NCBI GenBank assembly: GCA_017303835.1
Contig: JAFLBI010000002.1
Span: 248,001 to 312,000 of the forward strand
Direction of reading: 5' to 3'
Length of the DNA: 64,000 nt
Source of the DNA: Chitinophagales bacterium
Lineage (GTDB): Bacteria > Bacteroidota > Bacteroidia > Chitinophagales > Chitinophagaceae
Numbering within the stretch: position 1 is the first letter of the stretch; each line of letters starts with the position of its first letter. Under the pieces are notes generated by a model. That model saw nothing but the letters and a program-made list of their open reading frames with translations. It ran no database searches and was not told the DNA's origin. This document shows, in pieces, positions 53,028 to 62,386 of the stretch. Made by a program: the position numbers and the translations under genes.

Positions 53028-55575
53028 ATAGCTTCTTAAAGTAAATACTGAATACAGTACAATCCTGGTTTGAAGTAACATCTACTTTGGCGCCATGTTC
53101 ATCTACTACATTCTTTACAATACTTAGGCCTAGGCCGGTTCCGTTTCTGTTCTGTTTGGTCGTAAAGAACTTTCTAAAGATCTTATCTACAATCATACCA
53201 GGAATTTCCGGGCCATTATTTTGCACATTGATGATGATATGCTCCTCAGTTTCTTTTGAAGTGATGGAAAGTGCTTTATCCTGTTGGCCTTCCATTGCTT
53301 CTATTGCATTCTTGATAAGGTTGGACCAAAGCTGGAAAAGCTTGATGCCATACCCATTAATGTGCAATTGCTGGTCTACATCAAACTTTACAGAGATATC
53401 TTTTCTAAGCTCGTAATTAAATATGTTCAGTACTGTTTGAATATTTGAATAAATATTGACTTTTTGTTTTTCTAAAGAATTATTTGCTTTTATGAACGAA
53501 CCAATGTTTTTCAAAACCCTCCCTGCATTGTCTACAGAGTTTTTAATTGTATTGAATATGTTATAAATGGTTTGTAAATGGTATATCAGAGAGAGTATAT
53601 CTTCTTTATTACTACAGCTCATGACATACCTTATTTCTTCCATTTCAGTTGGCTTAATTCTGCAGCGAACAATTAACTCTGCAATTTTTTCATATTGCTC
53701 ATCGGCATTGGTGAAATTCTTTTTGAGAATCTCAATCATCTCCTTTTTTTCCTTGATTAATTGAAGTCCGCCAACAAACAATTCTGAATGCTTATTCTTT
53801 GTGTACCTAACTGCAAATTCCTTCTGTTCCTCAGTGCATTTTGATAGCTGTAGTTGTAGTAATCCCTCAAAAGAAGAGCTAATATTCTCTACACCTACTT
53901 TGATTGCACCAAGTGGTGTATTTAAGTCATGGGCTATGCCGGCAGAGATCTCACCTATCGTTGCAAGCTTGTCTTGTTCAATTAAAGATTTTGATAAATC
54001 AAGATTTTTTCTGGTGTTTTCCAATACACGTATTTCCAGACTCTCATTAGCTTGTTTCAGTTTGTCCTGATTGTTTTTTAATGATTCAATGAGGTGTTTC
54101 TTTTCTGTAATATCTGTTTCTACAGCGATGTAACCACTAATGTCATTGTTGCCATTAAAAATTGGTACAATATTTAGTTCTAACCAATATTCTCTGCCGT
54201 ATTTACCCCGGTTTAAAATTTCTGTTTTGATAACGCTTTCGCCGGCGTCTAGCTTCTCTCTGATGTATTTAACCGTGTCTGGATTGGTTTTCTCGAATTG
54301 GAACATTTTTGGTGTTTGCCCAATTACTTCTTCTGTTGTATAGCCTGTTAGGTTGTAGAAGCTCTTATTGACCCACTGAATTCTTCTCTTTTCATCTGAA
54401 ATAATTACGAGGTTTGAAGTGTGTCGGGCAACCATGGAAAGCTTATTGATTTCTTCCTCATAGTTTTTTCGTTCTGTAATATCCTGAAATACGCCAGATA
54501 TCGAAACAGGCTTACTGTATATATTATATTCAACTTTTCCTCTGGCAGTTATCCAGCGGATATTATTCTCACCTTTCAGTAATCTGAAATCCACTTTGTA
54601 ATCTGAATTACCTACACTCCATTTCCAAAGGGCACGCATAAACTCCCGCTTATCATCTGGATGGATGAGCTCCATCAGTGATAAAAAGTCTTTTGGATAA
54701 TTGGCGTTGATGCCAAGAATTCTGTCAAGCAGCACGCTGCTTGACCAGGATTTATCTTCAAATCTGTACTCGAACTGGCCTAATTGTGCAATCTTGCTTG
54801 CCTCTTCCAGCTTTTCTCTTGCTATGCTAAGGTCTTTGGTCCTGATTTTTACGGTCTCCTCAAGGCTATTCGTTAATTCTACATTGATTTTGCGTTCTTC
54901 CTGAAGTCCTTTTCTCAGTGTGTCAAGCGAAAGACCTAATTGTTGAAGCTCTTCAATCTCATCATTAATATTGATTTCTATTTCGAAATTTCCTTTGCTC
55001 AGTGTTTTTGATGCTTCGGTTAATTCGAGAATAGGCTTAGCTATTTTCCGTGCGATTAAAAAATTGACGATCAGCATAATTGCCAGCGCAATGGCTAGAA
55101 TGAAATAAATTGGTGTATTGATTTCAATTACTGCATTGTTGATGGTTTTTTGAGAGGCGGCAAGTATAATCCTGCCAGACATATTTTTTGACTTGAAGTC
55201 GTTCTCCGCATACAAGAACTTTGTATTATCTCTTGTAAAAACGTACTTGGAATAGTTTTCAGGAAAAACAGTGAATAAGGTCTCCTTTTTGGTAGCAGAA
55301 TCTATGGAAACAATTGCGGCAAACTCGAAGTCGCTACTTTGTGTAACAAAATCAATTGTTTTCTTAAGGCCAGTATAATTATTTATGTCTAAGGAGATAG
55401 TAACACCGAGTGCTACTGTTTTAGATAGCTCTGTTAGCTGTTTCTTTTTATTCTCTCTGAATAGATTCTCTTGCTGTATGGGATAGTAAACACTTATTAT
55501 TACTACCAGTAAGATAATAAACAGAGAAAATGGCAGCCAGATACTGTACCTGAGTTTATATGGAGTCTCAAACAT
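53014..55575 (-). CDS. Sensor histidine kinase: periplasmic sensor, HAMP, two PAS, HisKA, HATPase
   Basis: 853 aa. Helix 1 (about 10-30), a periplasmic domain (33-152), helix 2 (155-176), HAMP (177-230), PAS 1 (about 265-370), PAS 2 (about 385-490), a coiled coil, HisKA with IGEISAGIAHDLNTPLGAI (His 549), an unusual helical insert of some 130 residues (about 575-705), and HATPase with SNLIKNAIEAM, QNNGPEIP and GTGLGLSIVKN. The ATPase loop has NNG in place of DNG. Fourth member downstream of a receiver, barrel and PstS-like gene; starts 2 bases after the latter. Confidence 0.92.
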   Translation of the reverse strand: MFETPYKLRYSIWLPFSLFIILLVVIISVYYPIQQENLFRENKKKQLTELSKTVALGVTISLDINNYTGLKKTIDFVTQSSDFEFAAIVSIDSATKKETLFTVFPENYSKYVFTRDNTKFLYAENDFKSKNMSGRIILAASQKTINNAVIEINTPIYFILAIALAIMLIVNFLIARKIAKPILELTEASKTLSKGNFEIEININDEIEELQQLGLSLDTLRKGLQEERKINVELTNSLEETVKIRTKDLSIAREKLEEASKIAQLGQFEYRFEDKSWSSSVLLDRILGINANYPKDFLSLMELIHPDDKREFMRALWKWSVGNSDYKVDFRLLKGENNIRWITARGKVEYNIYSKPVSISGVFQDITERKNYEEEINKLSMVARHTSNLVIISDEKRRIQWVNKSFYNLTGYTTEEVIGQTPKMFQFEKTNPDTVKYIREKLDAGESVIKTEILNRGKYGREYWLELNIVPIFNGNNDISGYIAVETDITEKKHLIESLKNNQDKLKQANESLEIRVLENTRKNLDLSKSLIEQDKLATIGEISAGIAHDLNTPLGAIKVGVENISSSFEGLLQLQLSKCTEEQKEFAVRYTKNKHSELFVGGLQLIKEKKEMIEILKKNFTNADEQYEKIAELIVRCRIKPTEMEEIRYVMSCSNKEDILSLIYHLQTIYNIFNTIKNSVDNAGRVLKNIGSFIKANNSLEKQKVNIYSNIQTVLNIFNYELRKDISVKFDVDQQLHINGYGIKLFQLWSNLIKNAIEAMEGQQDKALSITSKETEEHIIINVQNNGPEIPGMIVDKIFRKFFTTKQNRNGTGLGLSIVKNVVDEHGAKVDVTSNQDCTVFSIYFKKLSIQS

Positions 55576-55577
55576 AG

Positions 55578-56012
55578 TTATTGCAGATGTATCAAAAGCG
55601 GTTCAGGTATTTTTCGGGTGTCTGTTTTCAATATGCCAATTGCTCCCTCTGTTTTCTTCACATAATCAATAATCTCTTGATCAGTATCTAAGAATATTGG
55701 TGGGTTACTTCTACCTTGAAAGACTAGAGACAGCCAGTACTTCTGCATCCATACAGCAGTATTATTATATAAATACTTGGCAATCTCTTCAGCATCTTCT
55801 GATTTTGGGGCCGGCAGTACTACAGTTACGCTAATGCCGTTTGGCCAAAGCGCATACTTGCCTCTAAATATTTCTCTAATATTTTTAATACTGGAATAGT
55901 GATAGGTTGTCTTATTCCCGATTACGACAATATTTGGCTCATCAGGGCCTATTCCACTTGCTTTAGACAATGTGGAAATAAGTAGCAGTAATGATAGTAG
56001 TCTAAAAACCAT
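55578..56012 (-). CDS. Small PstS-like periplasmic binding-fold protein
   Basis: 144 aa with a signal peptide (VFRLLSLLLLISTLSKASG) and one lobe of a type-II periplasmic binding fold: NIREIFRGKYALWPNGISVT, MQKYWLSLVFQGRSNPPIFL and KKTEGAIGILKT, as in the phosphate-binding PstS family but about half its size. No ABC transporter is nearby. It overlaps the barrel gene by 11 bases and precedes the kinase, whose periplasmic domain is a natural partner. Ligand unknown; phosphate or another anion is possible. Confidence 0.75.
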   Translation of the reverse strand: MVFRLLSLLLLISTLSKASGIGPDEPNIVVIGNKTTYHYSSIKNIREIFRGKYALWPNGISVTVVLPAPKSEDAEEIAKYLYNNTAVWMQKYWLSLVFQGRSNPPIFLDTDQEIIDYVKKTEGAIGILKTDTRKIPEPLLIHLQ

Positions 56013-57087
56013 AGCTTAATTGAATACGTAGGCCATACTGTGAAATCGAATGATCGTGTGTGCCTGGTGATTTACTAATATTATACTCTAATTGACTCTT
56101 GAGACATACGAGCGGCGTGAACTCTTTTTTGAAGCCGATACCTATCTTATTATTGATAAATGGATATGTATGTAAGTCACGCTTACTGATATTCATATAG
56201 TCTAGAAACACATAGGGAATTTTCGTTGGGGTTATTTTATAACCTGCGTACAAGAAGTTCGCAAAATTGTTTGCGCTTCCTAATGTGTCAGTTGCGGCTA
56301 CATTGTAGGTAAACTCGTTCAGTAATTCATATTTATCATTAAAGTCTGCATACGAGAAGCTAAATAAGTGATAGTTCACAGTGCCTTTGTATAATGGACC
56401 GTTGTAGTGCGGTCTCGGTCCACCATGTCCGCTATGTGCTCCAGCCACATTGTTGTCAAGAAAATCATAGTAATAAGAAGCACCAATTCTTAATCCGTCA
56501 CGTGGTTTCCAATGCACAGCGGCTGTGAGTGATAAGTCCAAGTTGTCATTAAAAACATCGCTTGAGGAAATTCCATTACCGATAACGATATCATAGCCAA
56601 AATTCTTTTCTCCAATATTCTGTCCCTGTATTTGAAGGCCAAGGGTGTGCAACGGAACTAAGAAATTAAAAATATTCGGCCTGTCAATGGTAGGGAAGAA
56701 GAGGCGGCCGTGATGATACACGTCGTTCCAGTAATTCACAGGAGTATGCACTTTGCCAAGCAAAATACTTTTGTTAGAACGATAGTTGTATTTGATAAAA
56801 CTTCTTTCAATACTGGGCAGATAATTTGTTGATGATCCGCTGTTGAACCTGATTACGTATTCGCCGAGGAAACTGAATTTGTCATTGATTTTTGAGGTCA
56901 CAAACAAGTCATGTTCTCCGAGTGAGAAATACGAATCTGCGTGATCTTGATATTTGAGCGTATACTCAATATGGCCAAATCCTCTGAATGTCGTATTCGA
57001 AAGCTGCGCAAGTAGTTTTACCTGCGGTAGGCAAAACAAGATGAGCAAAAGAAAGATTGGAAAGGGTAATTTGATTTTAATCACCAT
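56002..57087 (-). CDS. Outer-membrane beta-barrel protein in the sensor operon
   Basis: 361 aa from ATG 57087 (57093 is also possible). Signal peptide (FLLLILFCLPQVKLLAQ) and a porin-like barrel: FRGFGHIEYTLKYQDHADSY, LLGKVHTPVNYWNDVYHHGR, then alternating strands ending in YGLRIQLSYGF with a terminal Phe. The blocks resemble a porin or lipoprotein barrel seen with PstS-like sensors. A His/Gly-rich loop (AGAHSGHGGPRPHYNG) may bind a ligand or metal. It overlaps the receiver gene upstream by 11 bases and the PstS-like gene by 11, so it is one transcript with the signalling genes. Confidence 0.8.
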   Translation of the reverse strand: MVIKIKLPFPIFLLLILFCLPQVKLLAQLSNTTFRGFGHIEYTLKYQDHADSYFSLGEHDLFVTSKINDKFSFLGEYVIRFNSGSSTNYLPSIERSFIKYNYRSNKSILLGKVHTPVNYWNDVYHHGRLFFPTIDRPNIFNFLVPLHTLGLQIQGQNIGEKNFGYDIVIGNGISSSDVFNDNLDLSLTAAVHWKPRDGLRIGASYYYDFLDNNVAGAHSGHGGPRPHYNGPLYKGTVNYHLFSFSYADFNDKYELLNEFTYNVAATDTLGSANNFANFLYAGYKITPTKIPYVFLDYMNISKRDLHTYPFINNKIGIGFKKEFTPLVCLKSQLEYNISKSPGTHDHSISQYGLRIQLSYGF

Positions 57088-57490
57088 AAACATCTGATAT
57101 AATTGGCTGAATAACTTTTACTAAGTCTGCTTCATCCCACGGTTTTGGTATGAAATAATCAAGCAGATTTTCATTTACCAGGTCATCTACAACAATTGCA
57201 TTTGCCTGGCCAGATAGCATTACGCACTTGATGTTCGGGAATTGTTCTTTTATCATTTTGATCAATTCGCCACCATTCAAATTGGGCATTTGATAATCAA
57301 CGATGATGAAAATCACATCGATTTGCTCTTTGGCCAATAGGCCAATATTTTTTGAGGCTTCTTCAGGGTCTGTGAAGTATTCTAGCAGGGTTGATTTCTT
57401 TTGAATGATTTTCTCAAGTTGAAGACTAAGCATTTGTAATATGCTTGGATCATCATCTATACAGACTATCGCATATTTGAATTCGTACAT
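57077..57490 (-). CDS. Single-domain response regulator (receiver)
   Basis: 137 aa containing only a receiver domain: CIDDDPS acidic pair, FIIVDYQMPNLNG (phosphorylation Asp 65), VMLSGQ and IPKPWDE (Lys 116). No DNA-binding or enzymatic output. It probably relays phosphate between the two kinases of the locus or acts on a partner. It lies 3 bases after the kinase-receiver gene and overlaps the barrel gene. Confidence 0.92.
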   Translation of the reverse strand: MYEFKYAIVCIDDDPSILQMLSLQLEKIIQKKSTLLEYFTDPEEASKNIGLLAKEQIDVIFIIVDYQMPNLNGGELIKMIKEQFPNIKCVMLSGQANAIVVDDLVNENLLDYFIPKPWDEADLVKVIQPIISDVYGD

Positions 57491-57493
57491 GTT

Positions 57494-58864
57494 TTAGTTG
57501 TTTAATATCAGTTGAAGTTTTGTGCCTTGATTAATTTCGCTTGTTATACCGCCACGGATTTTGCCTATTTCTATTCTGTGAAGTATTTTTTTGATACCTA
57601 ATCCAATTCCGTCTTGCGACAGATCGAAGCCGCATCCGAAGTCTTCAGCAGTTATAAGCACATTGTTTTGCTCATTTTTACTGATTTTCAGTGAAAAGCT
57701 TGTTGAACCGGAGTGCTTTGTGGAGTTATTTAAAAACTCTTGTACAATTCTGTAGATATTGAACTTATCCACCTGGCCAAGATCACTTTCTTTCACGTTG
57801 TCCAGAATCTCACAAGTGACAGAATATTTTCCTGTTCTGTTTATACGCTTTATGAGTTTAATAAATCCTTCTAACAAGCCTTCATCCAGATCAAGTGGAG
57901 ATAAGTGGTACGCCAGTATGCGTGTTTCATCAATAGCGTCTTTTAGCTGATTTCGGAATTGATCTTGTTGCTCTTTTTGACTGTCGTTGAATTTGAAGCA
58001 GCCAAACTGGATACTTAAAAGACCGAGGGTTTGTACCAAGCCATCATGCAGTTCTAGGGCTACTTTCTTTTTTTCATTTTCTTGTACATCTGCAATTAGT
58101 TTGAGTTTGTTTTCCTCAAAGTGCTTTTCTTTTGTCTTATCTACAATGAGACAGATGTATTTTTCATGAATCCATTGAAGCTCCTTCCCAAATATCTGAA
58201 CGTAGAGTGTTTTGTTTGTCTTGCTTCGGTGTATTTGGTTAACGGTGAAGTCATTTGAGAAATGGTCAATATTTCCTTGCAAATCGCAATCTGCTTCAGC
58301 TGATTGTAAACTATGTAAGGTTTTTCCAATCATTTCACTTGCAGACATCTCATATAAATCTGTTGCTGCCGCATTTACCTCTTCAATAATTCTTTCAGAG
58401 CCGGTGATTACCAGCATTGGCAGCGGTGATTGATTGAAGATGTTTTTATACGTAACTTCTGAAGACTTTAGTTTATGGTATAGTGCCTTTCTTTCATTGC
58501 TGTATTGGAGGCTTTTGTACAGAATCTTTGCGTCTATATCAGATTTAAGCAAATAATCCTGAGCGCCTTGCTTTACAATGTCTAAAGCCAGTTCTTCGTC
58601 ATTATTTCCAGAGAGTACAATAAATGTTGCGTTGGGATAAATTGTATTTACCTTTTGATAGGTAGATAGCCCGTGACAGTCTTCAATTTGCAAGTCAATA
58701 AGAATTATATCAGCTTCGAAAGAATGCGCTATGGCCTGAACCTCTTTGATGCTGCCTGCCATAAGTATGTTGAAATCATCATAACCGATTTTAGTAAGCT
58801 GCATAGCAAGATTATTCCTGTATTCGGCATCATCTTCTAAAATCAAAATTTTGATGTCTTTCAT
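57494..58864 (-). CDS. Receiver-PAS-histidine kinase (HisKA_3 type)
   Basis: 456 aa from ATG 58864. N-terminal receiver (Asp 57 in ILIDLQIE; Lys 107 in YLLKSD), a PAS domain (about 140-245), then HisKA_3 with VALELHDGLVQTLGLL (His 273) and a HATPase with EFLNNSTKHS, AEDFGCGFD and GIGLGIKKILHR. It has no membrane segment, so it is cytoplasmic and takes its input from phosphate on the receiver or from PAS. First gene of the operon. Confidence 0.92.
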   Translation of the reverse strand: MKDIKILILEDDAEYRNNLAMQLTKIGYDDFNILMAGSIKEVQAIAHSFEADIILIDLQIEDCHGLSTYQKVNTIYPNATFIVLSGNNDEELALDIVKQGAQDYLLKSDIDAKILYKSLQYSNERKALYHKLKSSEVTYKNIFNQSPLPMLVITGSERIIEEVNAAATDLYEMSASEMIGKTLHSLQSAEADCDLQGNIDHFSNDFTVNQIHRSKTNKTLYVQIFGKELQWIHEKYICLIVDKTKEKHFEENKLKLIADVQENEKKKVALELHDGLVQTLGLLSIQFGCFKFNDSQKEQQDQFRNQLKDAIDETRILAYHLSPLDLDEGLLEGFIKLIKRINRTGKYSVTCEILDNVKESDLGQVDKFNIYRIVQEFLNNSTKHSGSTSFSLKISKNEQNNVLITAEDFGCGFDLSQDGIGLGIKKILHRIEIGKIRGGITSEINQGTKLQLILNN

Positions 58865-59363
58865 AGTCGTTAGGCGGAGTGTGGTCAATTTGGAACAAAT
58901 GGCTAGGATTATTGATTAAAAAAAAGTCTATTTCGATGAGAAAGATGATTTTATGTTAGTGAGCGCTTATTTGGTGTTAGTTCTGACAATTCGCTGCTTA
59001 TTTGACTTTTGTATTAGTGGTTGTTTCGTTTATAATTAGTAGTGGTACTTAAGCCAGTATAAGTAAAGTCGTGGGTTGAGTAACTGATATGATGATTAAA
59101 CTAGCGTCTGTTAACTACGATTCGTCAGAGGATTTGTGGACTAATCTGGCTGTACTTCAATCGTTAGTATAGTTATTAGTGAATGTGCTAGTAGTAAGCT
59201 TATCAGCTAATCGTAGTATTATATGTAGTGGCCATTTGGGCAGTAGATGATGTTATTTCGGTAATTGACATTCGTCAAATAATGCGGTTTTTGTCAGGAA
59301 TTTGATATTCGTCAGGCCTGAATTATCCTGAATTCAGGAATTTCATTAGCAAATAATTGCTGT
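58865..59363. promoter_or_regulatory. 500-base noncoding region with palindromes before the GH3 gene
   Basis: No ORF of note. Near the GH3 start: TCAGGCCTGA (59312-59321) and TCCTGAATTCAGGA (59326-59339), both perfect palindromes sharing TCAGG half-sites, plus TCAGGAA at 59294. TTCGTCA occurs three times (59121, 59271, 59308), and TTGACATTCGTCAA (59265-59278) is an inverted repeat. Probable promoter and operator region for GH3 and the divergent sensor operon. Confidence 0.5.
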
Positions 59364-61673
59364 ATGAAATGGACATCACTTTCTATCTTTTGCTTTGCTG
59401 TACTGGCACAAACCGGTAATGCGCAGCAAGCATTGCCGCAATTGGGCAAGCAAAACAATGCCGCTGTTATTCGTTCCATGAGTTTGCAACAGAAAGTTGA
59501 TTTATTGGTAGGGCAGGGCATGCGTATTCCGGGTATTACTGATGCCAATCAAGGTCCGGTTGTTGGTAAAACAGAAGACAAAGTGCCCGGTGCGGCAGGT
59601 ACAACTGCGTCTATCTCTGCATTGGGTATCCCTGTAACAGTGGTGGCCGATGGCTCTGCAGGTTTGCGAATCTCACCGAAAAGACCGGGAGAAGAAAGAA
59701 CATATTATGCAACTGCATTTCCCATCGCCACTCTGCTGGCTTCCTCCTGGGATACCAGTGTATTATATGCAGTTGGGAAAGCCATGGGTAGTGAGGCAAA
59801 AGCATATGGTGTTGATGTAATCCTTGGTCCGGGCATGAACATACAACGTAATGCACTTGGGGGTAGAAATTTCGAATACTACGCAGAAGATCCATTTGTA
59901 ACAGGAACGATGGCCACAGCCATGGTGAAGGGCATTCAATCGAATGGAATTGGCACTTCAGTAAAACACTTCGCAGTTAATAATCATGAAACCAACCGCA
60001 ATACCATCAATATCAAAATCGGCACTCGTGCACTTAGGGAAATTTACCTGAAGGGATTTGAAATGGTGGTGAAGCAGGCAAAGCCTTGGACGGTGATGTC
60101 ATCTTACAATAAGATCAATGGCACGTATACTTCTGAAAGTCCAGATTTATTAAAGAAAATCCTTCGTGAAGACTGGGGTTATAAAGGCTTGGTCATGACG
60201 GATTGGTTTGGGGGTATGGATGCCGTTGCGCAGATGAAAGCAGGTAACGAATTACTCATGCCTGGCACACCACAGCAAGAGCAAGCCATCATCAATGCAG
60301 TGAAGAATGGCACACTTGCTGAATCTGTTATTGACGAGAATCTAGACAAACTTTTGAGTTATATACAGCTCACCCAATCATTTAAGGGAGCACAACCTAG
60401 TAATACACCAGATTTGAAAGCGCATGCTGTGATTGCGCGTCAAGCAGCAGCTGAGGGTATGGTCTTGTTGAAAAATGCATCAGGTGTATTGCCAATGTCT
60501 GCTGGAAAGCGTATTGCCGCATTTGGCAATTTCACGTATGATCTGGTATCAGGCGGTACAGGAAGTGGTGATGTAAATGAAGCGTATACCATTTCGCTGC
60601 CTCAGGGCTTAAGTGCTGCCGGCATTACACTAGATCCAGCAGTGCAAGCTGCTTATGAAGCACATATCAAAGCGGAGAAGGATAAATTACCCAAAGACCG
60701 TCCTTGGTTTCTGCCGCCACCCAGTATCCCTGAATTACAACCTGGTGCAGCTTTGATTGAAAGTGCAACCAATGCTGATTTGGCTATCATTACGATTGGT
60801 AGAATATCTGGTGAGTTCATGGATCGGAAAAAGGAAAATGATTTTTATCTCTCTTCAGCCGAGCAGCAACTGATCAGTGATGTGTCTGCTGCATTTCATG
60901 CAAAAGGAAAAAAAGTTGTTGTGGTACTGAATGTAGGTGGTGTTATTGAAACAGTGAGCTGGCGCGATAAAGTGGATGGTATTTTACTGGCATGGTTGCC
61001 CGGACAAGAAGCAGGGGCTGCAATTGCAGATGTACTGCGTGGTGCCGTCAATCCATCTGGCAAACTGGCGGTGAGCTTTCCTGTAAAGTTTGAAGACGAC
61101 CCAACTGCTGAAGGCTTTCCAGGAAAGGAATATGGGGAGCCTATGCAAGTAGGTTTTATGCGTGCAAGAAAAGCAGAGATAGAATACAAGGAAGGTATCT
61201 TCATTGGCTATCGTGCTTTTGAAAAGCAATCCATACCAACGGCATATCCCTTTGGTTATGGCCTGTCGTACACCAGTTTTGCTTATAGTAACCTTAAACT
61301 GAATACTGCTGTTTGGAACGGACAATTACAAGTTCAGGTTACCGTGAAGAATACAGGAAAAACTGCCGGTAAAGAAATTGTGCAACTCTATGTTGCTGCG
61401 CCGGGTAAGGATATGCCAAAACCTGTTAAAGAATTAAAAGGTTTTGCCAAGACCAGATTATTGAAACCGGGTGAATCTCAAACTGTGCAATTCAAGCTGG
61501 ATGCTGCGGCATTGGCATCATTTCAGGAGAGTAGTTCTCAGTGGATTGCTGAGCCTGGTGTTTATGGCTTGCTGATTGGCGCTTCCAGTAAGGACATTCG
61601 GGTTAAAGCAACTTGTACTGTTCCCAAAACCGTGTTACTTGAAACAGTAAATAAGGCATTGTTACCACAATAA
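59364..61673 (+). CDS. GH3 family beta-glycosidase
   Basis: 769 aa. Signal peptide (LSIFCFAVLAQTGNAQQ), GH3 N-domain with SMSLQQKVDLLVGQGMRIPG, TSVKHFAVNNHETNRN, GLVMTDWFGGMDAVAQMKAG (nucleophile Asp), the C-domain with LLAWLPGQEAGAAIADVLRG, AYPFGYGLSYTSF and a C-terminal FnIII-like domain. Length and order are normal for periplasmic beta-glucosidase-type GH3. A terminator follows. It may act with the locus in region 2 or independently. Confidence 0.95.
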   Translation: MKWTSLSIFCFAVLAQTGNAQQALPQLGKQNNAAVIRSMSLQQKVDLLVGQGMRIPGITDANQGPVVGKTEDKVPGAAGTTASISALGIPVTVVADGSAGLRISPKRPGEERTYYATAFPIATLLASSWDTSVLYAVGKAMGSEAKAYGVDVILGPGMNIQRNALGGRNFEYYAEDPFVTGTMATAMVKGIQSNGIGTSVKHFAVNNHETNRNTINIKIGTRALREIYLKGFEMVVKQAKPWTVMSSYNKINGTYTSESPDLLKKILREDWGYKGLVMTDWFGGMDAVAQMKAGNELLMPGTPQQEQAIINAVKNGTLAESVIDENLDKLLSYIQLTQSFKGAQPSNTPDLKAHAVIARQAAAEGMVLLKNASGVLPMSAGKRIAAFGNFTYDLVSGGTGSGDVNEAYTISLPQGLSAAGITLDPAVQAAYEAHIKAEKDKLPKDRPWFLPPPSIPELQPGAALIESATNADLAIITIGRISGEFMDRKKENDFYLSSAEQQLISDVSAAFHAKGKKVVVVLNVGGVIETVSWRDKVDGILLAWLPGQEAGAAIADVLRGAVNPSGKLAVSFPVKFEDDPTAEGFPGKEYGEPMQVGFMRARKAEIEYKEGIFIGYRAFEKQSIPTAYPFGYGLSYTSFAYSNLKLNTAVWNGQLQVQVTVKNTGKTAGKEIVQLYVAAPGKDMPKPVKELKGFAKTRLLKPGESQTVQFKLDAAALASFQESSSQWIAEPGVYGLLIGASSKDIRVKATCTVPKTVLLETVNKALLPQ

Positions 61674-61687
61674 GTATTTGTTTCTCT

Positions 61688-61723
61688 GCCCCCGGCTTCT
61701 GCAGTAATGCAGGGGCTTTTTTA
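61688..61723 (+). terminator. Rho-independent terminator after the GH3 gene
   Basis: GCCCC...CTGCA-GTAA-TGCAG-GGGC with an internal bulge, then six T. It lies 14 bases after the GH3 stop and separates it from the flavin reductase gene. Confidence 0.75.
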
Positions 61724-61758
61724 TTGCAACTTTTTGATGCAGCAAATGTTGAACAGTA

Positions 61759-62373
61759 ATGGAGCAACAATTTACTAAAGCCGAATGGGTTAAATGGGAT
61801 CGATTTTACAGGGCTAATTTTCTGAACAGCCTTAGTGGTTTTAAATCAGTTAGCTTAATTGGCACCATCAGTGAGAATGGTATTCCTAACCTGGCCATCT
61901 TCAGCAATATTGTACATCTTGGTGCAGATCCTGCTTTGATTGGCTTTGTGAACAGACCGCTAGCCGCTGCGCCAGATACCATTCGCAATATTCAGCAAAC
62001 TGGCTATTATACCATTAATCATATACATGAAGCCATCTATCAACAGGCGCATCAGACCAGTGCAAAATATCCTGAGGATACAGATGAGTTTCTTGCAACA
62101 GGACTAGCTGCGCAATATCGTGCAGGTATTAAAGCGCCATTTGTGCAAGAAAGCAGGGTGCAATATTGTTTATCCCTCAAAGAGATTATTCCCATTCAAT
62201 TGAACAACACTTTTTTTGTGATTGGTGCAGTGGAGCAGGTATTTGTTGATGATAGCTTTATTGCCTCAGACGGTTTTATTGACTTACACAAAGCAGGAAG
62301 TCTAACCAGTTGTGGCTTGGATGCATATTATTCGGCACAACCTTTAGAAAGGCTGGCTTACGCAAAACCTTGA
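61759..62373 (+). CDS. Flavin reductase-like FMN-binding split-barrel protein
   Basis: 204 aa, no signal peptide. FKSVSLIGTISENGIPNLAI, FSNIVHLGADPALIGFVNRP and TIRNIQQTGYYTINHIHEAI are the flavin_reduct (DIM6/NTAB) features; the remaining residues include a YPEDTDEFLATGL segment. Binds FMN and reduces it with NAD(P)H or uses it in another reaction; the partner is unknown. Convergent with the barrel gene, with a 13-base gap. Confidence 0.88.
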   Translation: MEQQFTKAEWVKWDRFYRANFLNSLSGFKSVSLIGTISENGIPNLAIFSNIVHLGADPALIGFVNRPLAAAPDTIRNIQQTGYYTINHIHEAIYQQAHQTSAKYPEDTDEFLATGLAAQYRAGIKAPFVQESRVQYCLSLKEIIPIQLNNTFFVIGAVEQVFVDDSFIASDGFIDLHKAGSLTSCGLDAYYSAQPLERLAYAKP

Positions 62374-62386
62374 TGAAACAGTAGGA

